The notes beneath the pieces were generated by a model. It saw nothing but the letters and a program-made list of their open reading frames with translations. It was not told the origin of the DNA and did no database searches. From positions 1-37,374 of the forward strand of contig JAQYAY010000025.1 in NCBI GenBank assembly GCA_029338735.1: 37,374 nt of DNA. The letters run 5' to 3'. The stretch is from Lachnospiraceae bacterium. GTDB taxonomy: Bacteria; Bacillota; Clostridia; Lachnospirales; Lachnospiraceae. Below are positions 6,471 to 15,352 of this stretch, in pieces (the stretch's first letter is position 1; every line of letters starts with the position of its first letter). A program made the position numbers and the translations under genes.

Positions 6471-9400
6471 TTGAAGAAAAAGAAGATAGCAGCAGCAATT
6501 CTGGCCGCAGTGATGACTGTAAGTACACTTAGTACCGGAGGCCTGCAGACAAAGGTATCAAAGGAAATAACGGCCGAGGCCGCCACCGATCCGTATGGTG
6601 ACGCATACGATCCGGTCCTCGTGGATGACAATGACACAGTGATCGTCGTCGATCCGGGCCACGGCGGTTCTGACTCAGGAGCCGTGGGCAATGGTTTCAA
6701 AGAAAAAGAGCTGGCACTTGATATCGCAACTGCGCTCAGGGACAGGCTCGAGGAATACAGGAATGTAAAGGTCTTCATGACCAGATCAGAGGATTACTAC
6801 GTCGGGCTGACCGCACGTACGGACTATGCTGCCTCTGTCGGAGCTGATGCATTTGTCTGCGTCCATCTGAACTCATCAACATCATCCTCGGCGCATGGTG
6901 CTGAAGTCTATTATCCGAACAGCAGCTATGATTATGATGCATATACTACCGGCAAGGCCATGGCTGGCAAGGTCCTGGCTGCACTTGTCAATATGGGTCT
7001 TACAAGCCGTGGATATACATACAAGAACTCTCAGTCAGGAGCGAAGTATCCTGATGGCAGCACATCTGACTATCTGGCCGTGATACGTGGATCCAAGCAG
7101 CACCATATCCCTGCAATCCTCATTGAAGGTGCATTCATCTCCAACAAGAGTGATGTGAGCAACTACCTGAATTCAGATGAGAAGACTACTACAATGGGAA
7201 GCACCGATGCTGATGCCGTAGCAGCTGCCCTCGGCCTCACGCTGCGTGACGGTTCAGAGATCCTGCCTGGTGTGACTACACTCACATCCGCACAGGCCAC
7301 TGGCCAAGCAAATAATGTAAGAGTCACCTGGAACCAGGCTGCCAACGTATCCGAGTATGTCGTATACAGGAAGACGGGCTCCAATGGCAAGTGGAAGGAA
7401 GTCGGAAGAACTGCCGATACCAGCTACACCGATACGACCGGTTCATACGGCACCACCTACTACTACACAGTCATCGGACGCAATGATAATGGCCGTGCCG
7501 AGAGCTATGATACTACAGGGCTGAATGTGACAACTCCGAGAAAAGATATCGTGGCAAAATCCGCTGTCGACAACGGTCTCGATCGTGTAAGGGTCACCTG
7601 GGAAGCTGATCCGGATGCTACCGGATACAGAGTCTACAGAAAGACTACTGGCAGCTACAAGAAGATCACTACCATCCAGAAGCAGTCTACTTCATATACC
7701 GATGAGACTGTCGCCAGGAACACCACCTATCACTACTGTGTGAAATCATACAAGAAGGTAAATGGCATCAATATCTGGAGTACCTACCGGGCTCCTGGTG
7801 TGACAGTGACTACAGATGCTGATCCGATAAGCACTCTCAATGCTGCTCCAGCCGCTGATAACAAGAGCATCTCATTCTCATGGGAAAAGTCAGCCGATCC
7901 TGATGTCACCTACCGTATCTATAAAAAGACTGATGACGGCAAATATACCAGAGTATATCAGGCCGCTCCTGGCGCAGAGCTGAAGTATACAGACACTGAT
8001 ATCGCACCTGATACCACCTACAAGTACAGACTCCGTTTCTTCCGCAAGGGTCTGCACAATACGAGCAAGACATTCTGGAGCAGCTACTCGAATGTAGTCA
8101 CTTTCACTACTCCTGCTGACCCGGCTGCCGAGCAGTCTGACCAGACTCCGCAGACAGCTAATGTGCAGAAAGCGGCTACAGAAACTGATGATTCAAAAGA
8201 TACAACTAAGTCTTCTGATACAAAAACTACAACTAAGGCAGACAATAAAACTGCTGACTCAAAAACTACAGCCAGGTCTTCTGCTTCAAAGACTACAACG
8301 AAGTCAACTGCCGCTAAGAAGAACAGTTCTACGATCGTAATGAAGGACGCCATTGAGAGGGGACTCGGAAGAGTCGCCCTCCACTGGAGTGCTTCTGTCC
8401 CATACAAGAACAGCAAAGAAAAGGTATATTACAGAGTGTACCGTAAGGACAGCACTGGCAAGTACACCAATATCATGGATGTAACTACAAAGTATGCCAC
8501 AGATCCGGCCGCTGTCGCCACTTCATATGACACTCCTGTGACATTCACCTACAGAGTCAGGTCATATTTCCTGAATGGCAAGACAAAGGTATGGTCACCA
8601 TACTCCGATGAAGTCTCAGTCACCATGAGCGGCAGTCAGGTCAAGTGGCGCAGCGCCTATACCGCTGTCAAGTCATCAACTGACAAGACCAATTATGATG
8701 CGGATTCAAAGGACTATGTGACACCTGCATCTGCCACATCCCTTACCCTTCACTGGACTCCGGTCACAGCCGCTACAGGCTACCAGATCCTTGATGAGAA
8801 CGGCAAGAGAATCACATCCGTCAAGGGTTCTGCCACCAATTCATACACCATGACAGGCCTGAAGGAACGCACCACCTACACCTATATGGTACGTGCATAC
8901 AAAGTAGTAAAAAAGAAAAACTATTTCGGCATTAAGAGCCTGCCAGCCAGCGGAACTACTGCCTATGTGATCAAGGGCAAGTCAAATACGAATCCTGCTC
9001 AGATGGCCCGCTACTACAATGCCAATATCACAAAGAAGAAAAACAATGAATATCCTGCCGATGTCTATGGAGACTATGGCGCTCCTACCATCAATGATTT
9101 CACCCAGATCGTATATGAAGAAGCCAACAAGGTCGGAATCAGGGCCGAGATACTTTTCGCCCAGATCTGCAAAGAGACGAACTTCCTGACCTTCGGTGGT
9201 GACGTATCCGCAGAGCAGTGCAACTTCGGCGGCATCGGTGCTACCGGCAACAAAAATCCGGGAATCGACTTCGTGAAATACGCTGAATACTACTACAGCG
9301 CACTTGGATACAGCACTCCTGATGAGGCCGTATCTAATGCCGTCAGAGTCGGTGTCCGTGCCCAGGCCGTCCATCTCGCTCTGTATGCATCAAATGATGG

Positions 9401-9653
9401 AGATGCACCGAACTTTGCCAGTGTCACAGCCGTCAACAGCTATCCTAATATCGGCTCTGTCGTAATTCCTGATCCACGTGCCGGAAGCTGGCTCGTCGGC
9501 TACGCTCCATATGTAGAATGGCTCGGAATCAAAGATAACTATTACACCACCGGCGAATTCAACGGTACCCCTGTGAGCAAAGGCTGGGCAGCCGCCAATA
9601 ACTACGGCTACAGTCTTGTATCAGACTACATCGAACCACTGCTCAGAAGTTAA
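6471..9653 (+). CDS. Secreted bifunctional autolysin: Amidase_3, Fn3 repeats, glucosaminidase
   Basis: This 1060-residue exported peptidoglycan hydrolase should cut both the amide bond and the glycan strand. After a signal peptide (MKKKKIAAAILAAVM, cleavage near 38), an N-acetylmuramoyl-L-alanine amidase domain spans about 55-250, with zinc and catalytic residues in DPGHGG (His64), FKEKEL (Glu78), VHLNS (His132) and IEGAFISN (Glu219). Three Fn3-like domains follow (about 270-545), then a Thr/Lys/Ser-rich linker (548-620), two more Fn3-like domains and a C-terminal glucosaminidase domain (about 875-1045; FAQICKETNF with Glu902). The start must be TTG because an in-frame stop lies just upstream; a four-codon ORF at 6460-6474 overlaps it. 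A REP-like terminator unit directly follows the TAA. The layout is reminiscent of staphylococcal Atl but with Fn3 repeats instead of GW repeats. Confidence 0.92.
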   Translation: MKKKKIAAAILAAVMTVSTLSTGGLQTKVSKEITAEAATDPYGDAYDPVLVDDNDTVIVVDPGHGGSDSGAVGNGFKEKELALDIATALRDRLEEYRNVKVFMTRSEDYYVGLTARTDYAASVGADAFVCVHLNSSTSSSAHGAEVYYPNSSYDYDAYTTGKAMAGKVLAALVNMGLTSRGYTYKNSQSGAKYPDGSTSDYLAVIRGSKQHHIPAILIEGAFISNKSDVSNYLNSDEKTTTMGSTDADAVAAALGLTLRDGSEILPGVTTLTSAQATGQANNVRVTWNQAANVSEYVVYRKTGSNGKWKEVGRTADTSYTDTTGSYGTTYYYTVIGRNDNGRAESYDTTGLNVTTPRKDIVAKSAVDNGLDRVRVTWEADPDATGYRVYRKTTGSYKKITTIQKQSTSYTDETVARNTTYHYCVKSYKKVNGINIWSTYRAPGVTVTTDADPISTLNAAPAADNKSISFSWEKSADPDVTYRIYKKTDDGKYTRVYQAAPGAELKYTDTDIAPDTTYKYRLRFFRKGLHNTSKTFWSSYSNVVTFTTPADPAAEQSDQTPQTANVQKAATETDDSKDTTKSSDTKTTTKADNKTADSKTTARSSASKTTTKSTAAKKNSSTIVMKDAIERGLGRVALHWSASVPYKNSKEKVYYRVYRKDSTGKYTNIMDVTTKYATDPAAVATSYDTPVTFTYRVRSYFLNGKTKVWSPYSDEVSVTMSGSQVKWRSAYTAVKSSTDKTNYDADSKDYVTPASATSLTLHWTPVTAATGYQILDENGKRITSVKGSATNSYTMTGLKERTTYTYMVRAYKVVKKKNYFGIKSLPASGTTAYVIKGKSNTNPAQMARYYNANITKKKNNEYPADVYGDYGAPTINDFTQIVYEEANKVGIRAEILFAQICKETNFLTFGGDVSAEQCNFGGIGATGNKNPGIDFVKYAEYYYSALGYSTPDEAVSNAVRVGVRAQAVHLALYASNDGDAPNFASVTAVNSYPNIGSVVIPDPRAGSWLVGYAPYVEWLGIKDNYYTTGEFNGTPVSKGWAAANNYGYSLVSDYIEPLLRS

Positions 9654-9688
9654 GACAGGGGACAGGGGGACGGTTCTCCTGTCTTTTT
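9654..9688 (+). repeat. REP-like unit, locus 2, terminator-like
   Basis: A single copy of the GACAGGGGGA/CGG/TTCTCCTGTC unit (9661-9683 preceded by GACAGGG) starts at the base after the autolysin stop codon and runs into five T. In RNA the 10-bp stem (two G-U pairs) with a 3-nt loop plus U-run looks like an intrinsic terminator, but the next gene has no obvious separate promoter, so some read-through is expected. Confidence 0.8.
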
Positions 9689-9714
9689 AAGTAAATATTT
9701 TTAAGGAGTTGTAA

Positions 9715-10881
9715 ATGTTTTTTAAAAAATTAGCTGCCGGCATTCTTGCTGCAGCTATCGCCGTGACCTCAGTCACAGCAGTTGCAGTAACCAGAAATAA
9801 TAAAACTGTCACCGCACAGGCCGCTGACGATACGGAAGTGCGTGGTGTATGGATGAGTGTATATGACTTTGCCGACAGGAATATCGGCCTGTACACCGAT
9901 GATGAGGATACATTCAGACAGAATGCCGCTGACTTCATCACTGACATGCAGGACTACCACCTGAATACGCTGTATTTCCAGGTGCGTGCGTTTGATGATG
10001 CAGCATGGAAGAGTAAGACTTTCCCGGCAATGACATACATCTCGCCTTCTGCAAAGGCTCTTGGCTCCAAAAACAGCTCACGCAAGGCTTCAGGCACACT
10101 GAAATTCGATCCGCTGAAGGTCATGGTCGAAGAGGCTCACAAGCAGAATGTAGTGCTCATAGCATGGATGAATCCATACAGGATTAATTCACAATATTAT
10201 CTTAACCCGGCTTCATTATTGGCCAGAAACCGCATCAATAAAGCTGTAAAGGAAGTAATGAAATATGATGTAGATGGAGTAGTCTTCGACGATTACTTCT
10301 ATCACGCTTCATCTGGTGGTTACCGCAATTCGCGCAACGGAAGAACTACCCTGACCGCTGCCAGTGCCGCAAAGCTTTCCAAGAGTACCAAGGCCAGAAA
10401 TGTGAATAAGCTCATCAAAAAAGTCTACTCTACCGTTCACAAAGCCAACAGCAATGCTACCTTCGGTGTGGCACCACAGGGAAACCTGACAAATGATCAG
10501 GCAGCAGGAGCTGATGTAAAGACCTGGCTGTCAGAAACCGGATACATTGACTATCTGATGCCTCAGCTGTACTGGACTGATGAATATGGCAGCGACGGAG
10601 ATATCACGATGTTTTCAGACCGGCTGGAGCAGTTCGGCGATCCTGATCTGAATACCGCCGGAATCCCTGAATATGCTGCTCTTGCTCTTTACAGATGCGG
10701 TCATGACAATTACTATCCCGACGATGGCTGGGTCAACAGCACCAGCAATCTGGCTGAACAGTATCAGAAGCTGAAAGCCGCCGGATGGCAGGGATATTCA
10801 CTATTCTCCGCCAGCTATCTGTATGATGATGAACATGCCGGAGACGAGCTCGGCTATCTGAACGAAGCCCTCGGCGAATAA
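9715..10881 (+). CDS. Secreted glycosyl hydrolase-like protein, GHL10/DUF187 (YngK-type)
   Basis: A 388-residue exported protein. The signal peptide runs to about residue 36 (cleavage near AQA-ADD). The mature part starts with EVRGVWMSVYDF and carries the family signatures LNTLYFQVRAF, WMNPYR and DGVVFDDYFYH (about 186-196), all typical of GHL10 TIM-barrel enzymes predicted to act on cell-wall or other glycans. Late segments YIDYLMPQLYW and WQGYSLFSASYLY fit the same fold. AAGGAG at 9703-9708 gives a 6-nt spacing to the ATG. It follows the autolysin on the same strand across a REP unit, and a bidirectional terminator ends it. An envelope role (wall turnover) is inferred from family and neighbours; the substrate is not known. 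Confidence 0.88.
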   Translation: MFFKKLAAGILAAAIAVTSVTAVAVTRNNKTVTAQAADDTEVRGVWMSVYDFADRNIGLYTDDEDTFRQNAADFITDMQDYHLNTLYFQVRAFDDAAWKSKTFPAMTYISPSAKALGSKNSSRKASGTLKFDPLKVMVEEAHKQNVVLIAWMNPYRINSQYYLNPASLLARNRINKAVKEVMKYDVDGVVFDDYFYHASSGGYRNSRNGRTTLTAASAAKLSKSTKARNVNKLIKKVYSTVHKANSNATFGVAPQGNLTNDQAAGADVKTWLSETGYIDYLMPQLYWTDEYGSDGDITMFSDRLEQFGDPDLNTAGIPEYAALALYRCGHDNYYPDDGWVNSTSNLAEQYQKLKAAGWQGYSLFSASYLYDDEHAGDELGYLNEALGE

Positions 10882-10902
10882 TAAAAAATATGCACACAAA
10901 AA

Positions 10903-10928
10903 CGGAGCCTCGCGGCTCCGCTTTTTTA
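10903..10928. terminator. Bidirectional intrinsic terminator between convergent genes
   Basis: CGGAGCC at 10903-10909 pairs with GGCTCCG at 10914-10920 around a TCGC loop. A T-run follows on the plus strand and an A-run precedes, so it can serve both the GHL10 gene and the convergent TPR gene. Confidence 0.9.
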
Positions 10929-12359
10929 TTGCTGTGTATCTGTTGTGGTGTCATCATCTGACGAACCGTCATCTGATGCTGCCTGCAGCTGCTGTACCTT
11001 CCGGGCTGAATTCCTGCCCTTATAGGAGTTCGCATAGTCATCGACTACCTTCTGATAATACTTGATGGCATTCTTCGTGTCATTATTCCTCTCGTAGGCC
11101 TCTGCAAGTCTGTAGAGCGCATCACCATTCTCATAGGTATCATCGAGCTTCACGACCTGCTTCAGATCCTCAATCGCAGTCTCGTAATCACCGCTATTGT
11201 AGGCGCTGCGTCCCTCTTCATACTTCTTGGCACATACCTTCTGATCTACCGTATCTGAGACCGACTTGTACAGAGACTTGCCGTTCTTGTCGAGCAGATC
11301 CTCATTCACATCCTCCAGATCATTGGATGCTGAATCATAGTCATCTGACTGGGACTTGTTGTATGCCTCGATCAGTGACTCATATGAACCCTTGACATCC
11401 GACTGACCCTCATACTTGTCGAGCTGTGTATTCAGCTGGTCTACCTGCTTCTGAAGGGATGCCGCATCACTCTTTGACGTGGCCGCCTTATTATTCGCAG
11501 TGATGAGTGCCGACCGGGCCTGCTCATTTTCTCTCTGCCTGATCGTCGGTGCTACTATGAATACAAAGCACAGGACTCCGATTGCTATTCCTATCAGGAT
11601 ATTGATCAGTCCGCTCTTTGAATTGTCAAGCGCTTCAATGAATGTCTGACGCGGCATCATGACCACATCATGACCATCATTATACTCGATTGTCTGGCGG
11701 CGTTTCTTTTTTTCCTGCTTCTTCTTTTTCTTATCAGGAGCGAGGTGACTTCTGACTTCCTTCATGTATCTGGCAGTCAGGGAGTTGTTCTCATCGACCT
11801 TCGCAGCTTCCTTCAGTTCATGATAGGCTCTCGAATACTCGCCATTATTGATATACAGGAGAGCCAGGAGCTGTCTGGCCTTTACCATGCCAGGATTGTC
11901 ATGTACTACTCTTTTAATCTCGATGATCGCGAGATCCGTCGAGCCGTTCTGACAGTACCTGTATGCGGTATTGAACCGCCGTGTCGCTGTATCAATCCTG
12001 TCGAAAAGGCCTGCGTCATCACTCACACTATTCAGATATCTGTCAGCCAGCTCATCATCCGGATCGAAATTCCTGGCGATGACCCACTCACGAAGAGCCA
12101 GCACAGGCTCGCCATATTTCATATAGACGAGTCCGAGGAGATCACGGGCCTTAATATTTTTCTTATTGAAACGGACCGCCCGATTCAGACTCACTATTGC
12201 GCCTGAGAGGTCATGCGCCTGCGCCTCCAGAAGTCCATCATTGTAGGCTCGCTCGGATGCCGCAATGATCATCCTGTAGGCCTTCTGACTGGCCCCGCAG
12301 ACACGGCAGTTGTCCACATCCTCATCGACCGGACTGCCACAGTAGAAACATTTCTCCAT
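10926..12359 (-). CDS. Zinc-ribbon, TPR-repeat membrane protein
   Basis: A 477-residue protein with an N-terminal zinc ribbon (Cys4, Cys7, Cys18, Cys21), TPR-like helical repeats at about 33-110 and 120-200, a very basic patch (209-221), one transmembrane helix (251-271), an extracellular coiled coil (about 275-315) and further TPR motifs near the C-terminus (YEEGRSAYNSGDYETAIEDL and ALYRLAEAYERNNDTKNAI). The tail is acidic and Thr/Asp-rich. This architecture suggests a cytoplasm-to-outside scaffold, but no function is known to me. Its ribosome site GGAGG lies in the last codons and stop of the 54-aa ORF upstream, so the two are translationally coupled. It lies downstream of valS and ends at the shared terminator. 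Confidence 0.85.
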   Translation of the reverse strand: MEKCFYCGSPVDEDVDNCRVCGASQKAYRMIIAASERAYNDGLLEAQAHDLSGAIVSLNRAVRFNKKNIKARDLLGLVYMKYGEPVLALREWVIARNFDPDDELADRYLNSVSDDAGLFDRIDTATRRFNTAYRYCQNGSTDLAIIEIKRVVHDNPGMVKARQLLALLYINNGEYSRAYHELKEAAKVDENNSLTARYMKEVRSHLAPDKKKKKQEKKKRRQTIEYNDGHDVVMMPRQTFIEALDNSKSGLINILIGIAIGVLCFVFIVAPTIRQRENEQARSALITANNKAATSKSDAASLQKQVDQLNTQLDKYEGQSDVKGSYESLIEAYNKSQSDDYDSASNDLEDVNEDLLDKNGKSLYKSVSDTVDQKVCAKKYEEGRSAYNSGDYETAIEDLKQVVKLDDTYENGDALYRLAEAYERNNDTKNAIKYYQKVVDDYANSYKGRNSARKVQQLQAASDDGSSDDDTTTDTQQ

Positions 12360-12362
12360 CAG

Positions 12363-12527
12363 TTACCTCCGGGAGTCTGTCGTCTGACTACCGAGATGCT
12401 GCTCCGTAGTGATCTCCTTCAGTATGTCGATCATATCGGTGAGATCGGTATCGCGGATAGCATCCTCAGCTTCACCTATCTCCATGCTCGGCTTGAAGTT
12501 CTTCAGTTCTTCATCAAAATCTAACAT
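12363..12527 (-). CDS. Small acidic protein (54 aa), unknown function
   Basis: An ATG at 12527 (AAGGGA about 8 nt upstream) opens a 54-codon frame beginning MLDFDEELKNFKPSMEIGEA and ending at TAA 12363-12365. The product is acidic, predicted helical and has no signal peptide or membrane segment. Its final codons carry the GGAGG that serves the TPR gene starting at 12359, which is good evidence for real translation. It lies between valS and the TPR gene on the same strand. I do not recognise the family. Confidence 0.7.
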   Translation of the reverse strand: MLDFDEELKNFKPSMEIGEAEDAIRDTDLTDMIDILKEITTEQHLGSQTTDSRR

Positions 12528-12545
12528 AGTTATTATCCCTTATAC

Positions 12546-12580
12546 CTGACTTATAACTCGGAACTCATAACTCCTGACTT
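12546..12580 (-). repeat. Heptanucleotide tandem repeat, copy 2 (five units, symmetric order)
   Basis: Read on the minus strand, five 7-nt units begin within the valS stop codon. The outer two are both AAGTCAG, the second and fourth are both GAGTTAT, and the central one is GAGTTCC. It fills most of the gap between valS and the 54-aa gene. Confidence 0.75.
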
Positions 12581-15221
12581 ACAGCTCTGCAAGTCTCTTC
12601 TTCACGTCTTCCATCATCTGCTCGTACTTGGCGAGCTTGTCCTTCTCTTCTGCGACCTTCGCTGCCGGTGCCTTGTCGAGGAACTTCTTGTTGGAGAGCA
12701 TTCCACGTGAACGCTTGAGCTCGCCCTCGAGTCTCTTTTCTTCCTTCTCGAGACGCTCTCTCTCCTTGTCCATGTCGACAAGCTCTGCAAGCGGCACGAA
12801 GCAGGTTGCATCTGCCATCACGAACGATACGCTCTTCTCATCAATGCCCTTATTGTCGGCCTGTACTGTGACCTTCTCGGCTCCACAGAGGCTCTGGTAG
12901 AGGTCTGTGTTCTCTGAAAAAATATCGCGCACTTCCTTCTTCTTTGACACGATGAAAAGTGATGCCTTCTTTGAATTCGGCACATTCATATCCTTGCGGA
13001 CACCACGCATGCCCTTTACTATCTCTTTGGCTCTGGCGTAGATATCCTCCGCATTCGCATTGTGGGCGCTCTTCGTAAATACCGGCCATCCTGACGTCAT
13101 GATAGTCTCTTCCTCAGGATTCAGTGAGCAGAAGATCTCCTCAGTGATGAACGGCATATACGGATGAAGGAGCTTCAGTGCGATTGAGAGTACATTTTTC
13201 AGAGTAAAAAGTGCTGCGTTGGCGCTCTCAGGATCCTCATCCTTTGCATACATACGAGGCTTTACCATCTCGATGTACCAGTCGCAGAACTCATCCCAGA
13301 TGAAGTCGTATACTTTTCCAACAGCTACTCCGAGCTCGTACTTCTCCATATTGTCGGTGACATCCTTCACCAGAGTATTGACAAGTGAAATGATTGCGCG
13401 GTCCTCTGTATGGAAATCACTGTCCTTCGGATCATGCAGATTGAAGCTATCGAGATTCATCTGGATGAAACGTGATGCGTTCCATACCTTATTCGCGAAG
13501 TTCCTCGAATTCTCTACCTTGGCCCAGTAGAACCTCATATCATTTCCAGGTGCATTGCCTGTCATGAGTGTGAGACGGAGGGCATCTGCACCGTACTTGT
13601 CGATGACATCGAGCGGGTCGATTCCATTGCCCAGAGACTTGCTCATCTTGCGGCCCTGATCATCACGCACGAGTCCGTGGATCAGCACATGATGGAACGG
13701 TACCTCTCCTGTCTGCTCTATGGCTGAGAAGACCATTCTGATGACCCAGAAGAAGATGATATCATATCCTGTCACGAGGACATCTGTAGGATAGAAATAC
13801 CTGAAGTCCTCTGTCTTCTCCGGCCAGCCGAGTGTCTCAAACGGCCAGAGTGCTGATGAGAACCAGGTATCAAGCGTATCCGGATCCTGTGTAAAATGCT
13901 TGCCACCGCACTTCGGGCATACCTTCGGAGCTCCGCCCCTCTGGACTACCATCTCACCGCAGTCATCGCAGTAGTATGCAGGAATCCTGTGACCCCACCA
14001 GAGCTGTCTGGAGATACACCAGTCCTTGATGCCGGTGAGCCAGTGCTCATAGGTCTTGATATAATTATCTGGGACGAACCTGACTTCGCCCTTTCTGCCT
14101 GCCTCAAGAGCGGCCTCGCCCATCTCCTTCATGCGGACGAACCACTGTGGCTTCACCATCGGCTCTACTGTCGTATGGCATCTGTCGTGGGTTCCGACTG
14201 CATGGGTATGCGGAACTACTTTTACAAGGAGGCCGAGCTTGTCGAGATCATCGACCATGGCCTTGCGGGCTTCATAACGGTCCATGCCTGCGTACTTGCC
14301 GCACTTGTCATTCATGGTCCCGTCATCATTTAATATATTGATCTCTTCGAGATTGTGTCTCTTTCCTACCTCGAAGTCGTTCGGATCATGTGCCGGCGTG
14401 ATCTTCACGCAGCCTGTTCCGAACTCTTTGTCTACGTATGAATCTGCGATTACAGGGATCTCTCTCTTAGTCAGCGGGAGAAGGAGAGTCTTGCCTACGA
14501 TATCCTTGTATCTCTCGTCATCCGGATTCACGGCTACTGCTGTATCACCGAGAAGTGTCTCTGGACGTGTCGTTGCGATCTCTACGAATCTGCCCTTCTC
14601 GCCCTTTACCGGGTAATTGATGTGCCAGAAATATCCATCCTGATCCACATGCTCTACCTCTGCATCAGACAGTGATGTCTGGCAGTGAGGGCACCAGTTG
14701 ATGATCCTCGAGCCCTTGTAGATATATCCCTTATTGTACAGGCGTACAAATACCTCCTCTACTGCGGCTGAGCATCCTTCATCCATTGTGAATCTCTCAC
14801 GCTCCCAGTCTGCCGAGCTTCCGAGCTTCTTCAGCTGGTTGATGATGGTGCGGCCGTACTGCTCTCTCCATTTCCAGCAATAATCAAGGAATGCTTCCCT
14901 GCCGATCTCATTCTTGTCGATACCTTTTTCCTTGAGGGCATTGGTGACCTTGACCTCTGTAGCAATCGCTGCGTGGTCAGTTCCTGGCTGCCAGAGTGCC
15001 TCATATCCCTGCATTCTCTTGAAACGGATCAGGATATCCTGCATTGTATTATCGAGTGCATGCCCCATGTGCAGCTTTCCTGTGATATTTGGTGGCGGCA
15101 TAACTATAGTAAACGGCTTCTTTCTCTTATCTACCTTCGCATGGAAGTAGCCGTTCTTTTCCCATTTCTCGTAAAGTCTGTCTTCGATCTCCTTCGGATC
15201 GTACGTCTTCGCAAGCTTCAT
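12579..15221 (-). CDS. valS: Valyl-tRNA synthetase
   Basis: Class I aminoacyl-tRNA synthetase that charges tRNA-Val; 880 residues, the normal length. The HIGH motif appears as HMGH (51-54) in PPPNITGKLHMGHAL and the second signature is KMSKS at about 526. The editing domain follows ATTRPETLLGDTAVAVNP. A CxxC-type zinc knuckle pair (YYCDDCGE and CPKCGG) precedes the second half of the catalytic core, and the C-terminal about 65 residues form the expected coiled coil. AAAGGAG is well placed for the ATG. Only 131 nt separate it from the divergent peptidase gene, and no T-box leader is present. A promoter with TTGCAT and TATAAA at a short 15-nt spacing is possible but weak. Confidence 0.98.
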   Translation of the reverse strand: MKLAKTYDPKEIEDRLYEKWEKNGYFHAKVDKRKKPFTIVMPPPNITGKLHMGHALDNTMQDILIRFKRMQGYEALWQPGTDHAAIATEVKVTNALKEKGIDKNEIGREAFLDYCWKWREQYGRTIINQLKKLGSSADWERERFTMDEGCSAAVEEVFVRLYNKGYIYKGSRIINWCPHCQTSLSDAEVEHVDQDGYFWHINYPVKGEKGRFVEIATTRPETLLGDTAVAVNPDDERYKDIVGKTLLLPLTKREIPVIADSYVDKEFGTGCVKITPAHDPNDFEVGKRHNLEEINILNDDGTMNDKCGKYAGMDRYEARKAMVDDLDKLGLLVKVVPHTHAVGTHDRCHTTVEPMVKPQWFVRMKEMGEAALEAGRKGEVRFVPDNYIKTYEHWLTGIKDWCISRQLWWGHRIPAYYCDDCGEMVVQRGGAPKVCPKCGGKHFTQDPDTLDTWFSSALWPFETLGWPEKTEDFRYFYPTDVLVTGYDIIFFWVIRMVFSAIEQTGEVPFHHVLIHGLVRDDQGRKMSKSLGNGIDPLDVIDKYGADALRLTLMTGNAPGNDMRFYWAKVENSRNFANKVWNASRFIQMNLDSFNLHDPKDSDFHTEDRAIISLVNTLVKDVTDNMEKYELGVAVGKVYDFIWDEFCDWYIEMVKPRMYAKDEDPESANAALFTLKNVLSIALKLLHPYMPFITEEIFCSLNPEEETIMTSGWPVFTKSAHNANAEDIYARAKEIVKGMRGVRKDMNVPNSKKASLFIVSKKKEVRDIFSENTDLYQSLCGAEKVTVQADNKGIDEKSVSFVMADATCFVPLAELVDMDKERERLEKEEKRLEGELKRSRGMLSNKKFLDKAPAAKVAEEKDKLAKYEQMMEDVKKRLAEL

Positions 15222-15293
15222 TACGTATCTCCTTTGTATTAGAACATTATCCTCAATATTTTATAATCAATAGGGGGAAAATGCAAGAGCTTC

Positions 15294-15322
15294 TTGCCAC
15301 CCTGTGACATTTCTGTTATATT
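15294..15322 (+). promoter_or_regulatory. Predicted sigma-A promoter for the M20 peptidase
   Basis: TTGCCA (15294-15299), a 17-nt spacer and TATATT (15317-15322) with an extended TGT. The start site would be near 15329, about 25-30 nt before the start codon. Confidence 0.75.
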
Positions 15323-15352
15323 AGACACAACCCGCTGACCAGCATCTGGACA

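Noticed and set aside
9251-9653. Possible separate gene for the glucosaminidase end of the autolysin
   Set aside because: The frame is continuous from the amidase through all Fn3 domains with no internal stop or internal ribosome site.
15222-15352. AGGGTGG on the minus strand upstream of valS, like the conserved T-box core
   Set aside because: The gap to the divergent gene is only 131 nt, there is no specifier stem and no terminator/antiterminator pair, and the flanking bases do not fit the full T-box sequence. The bases are part of the peptidase promoter region.
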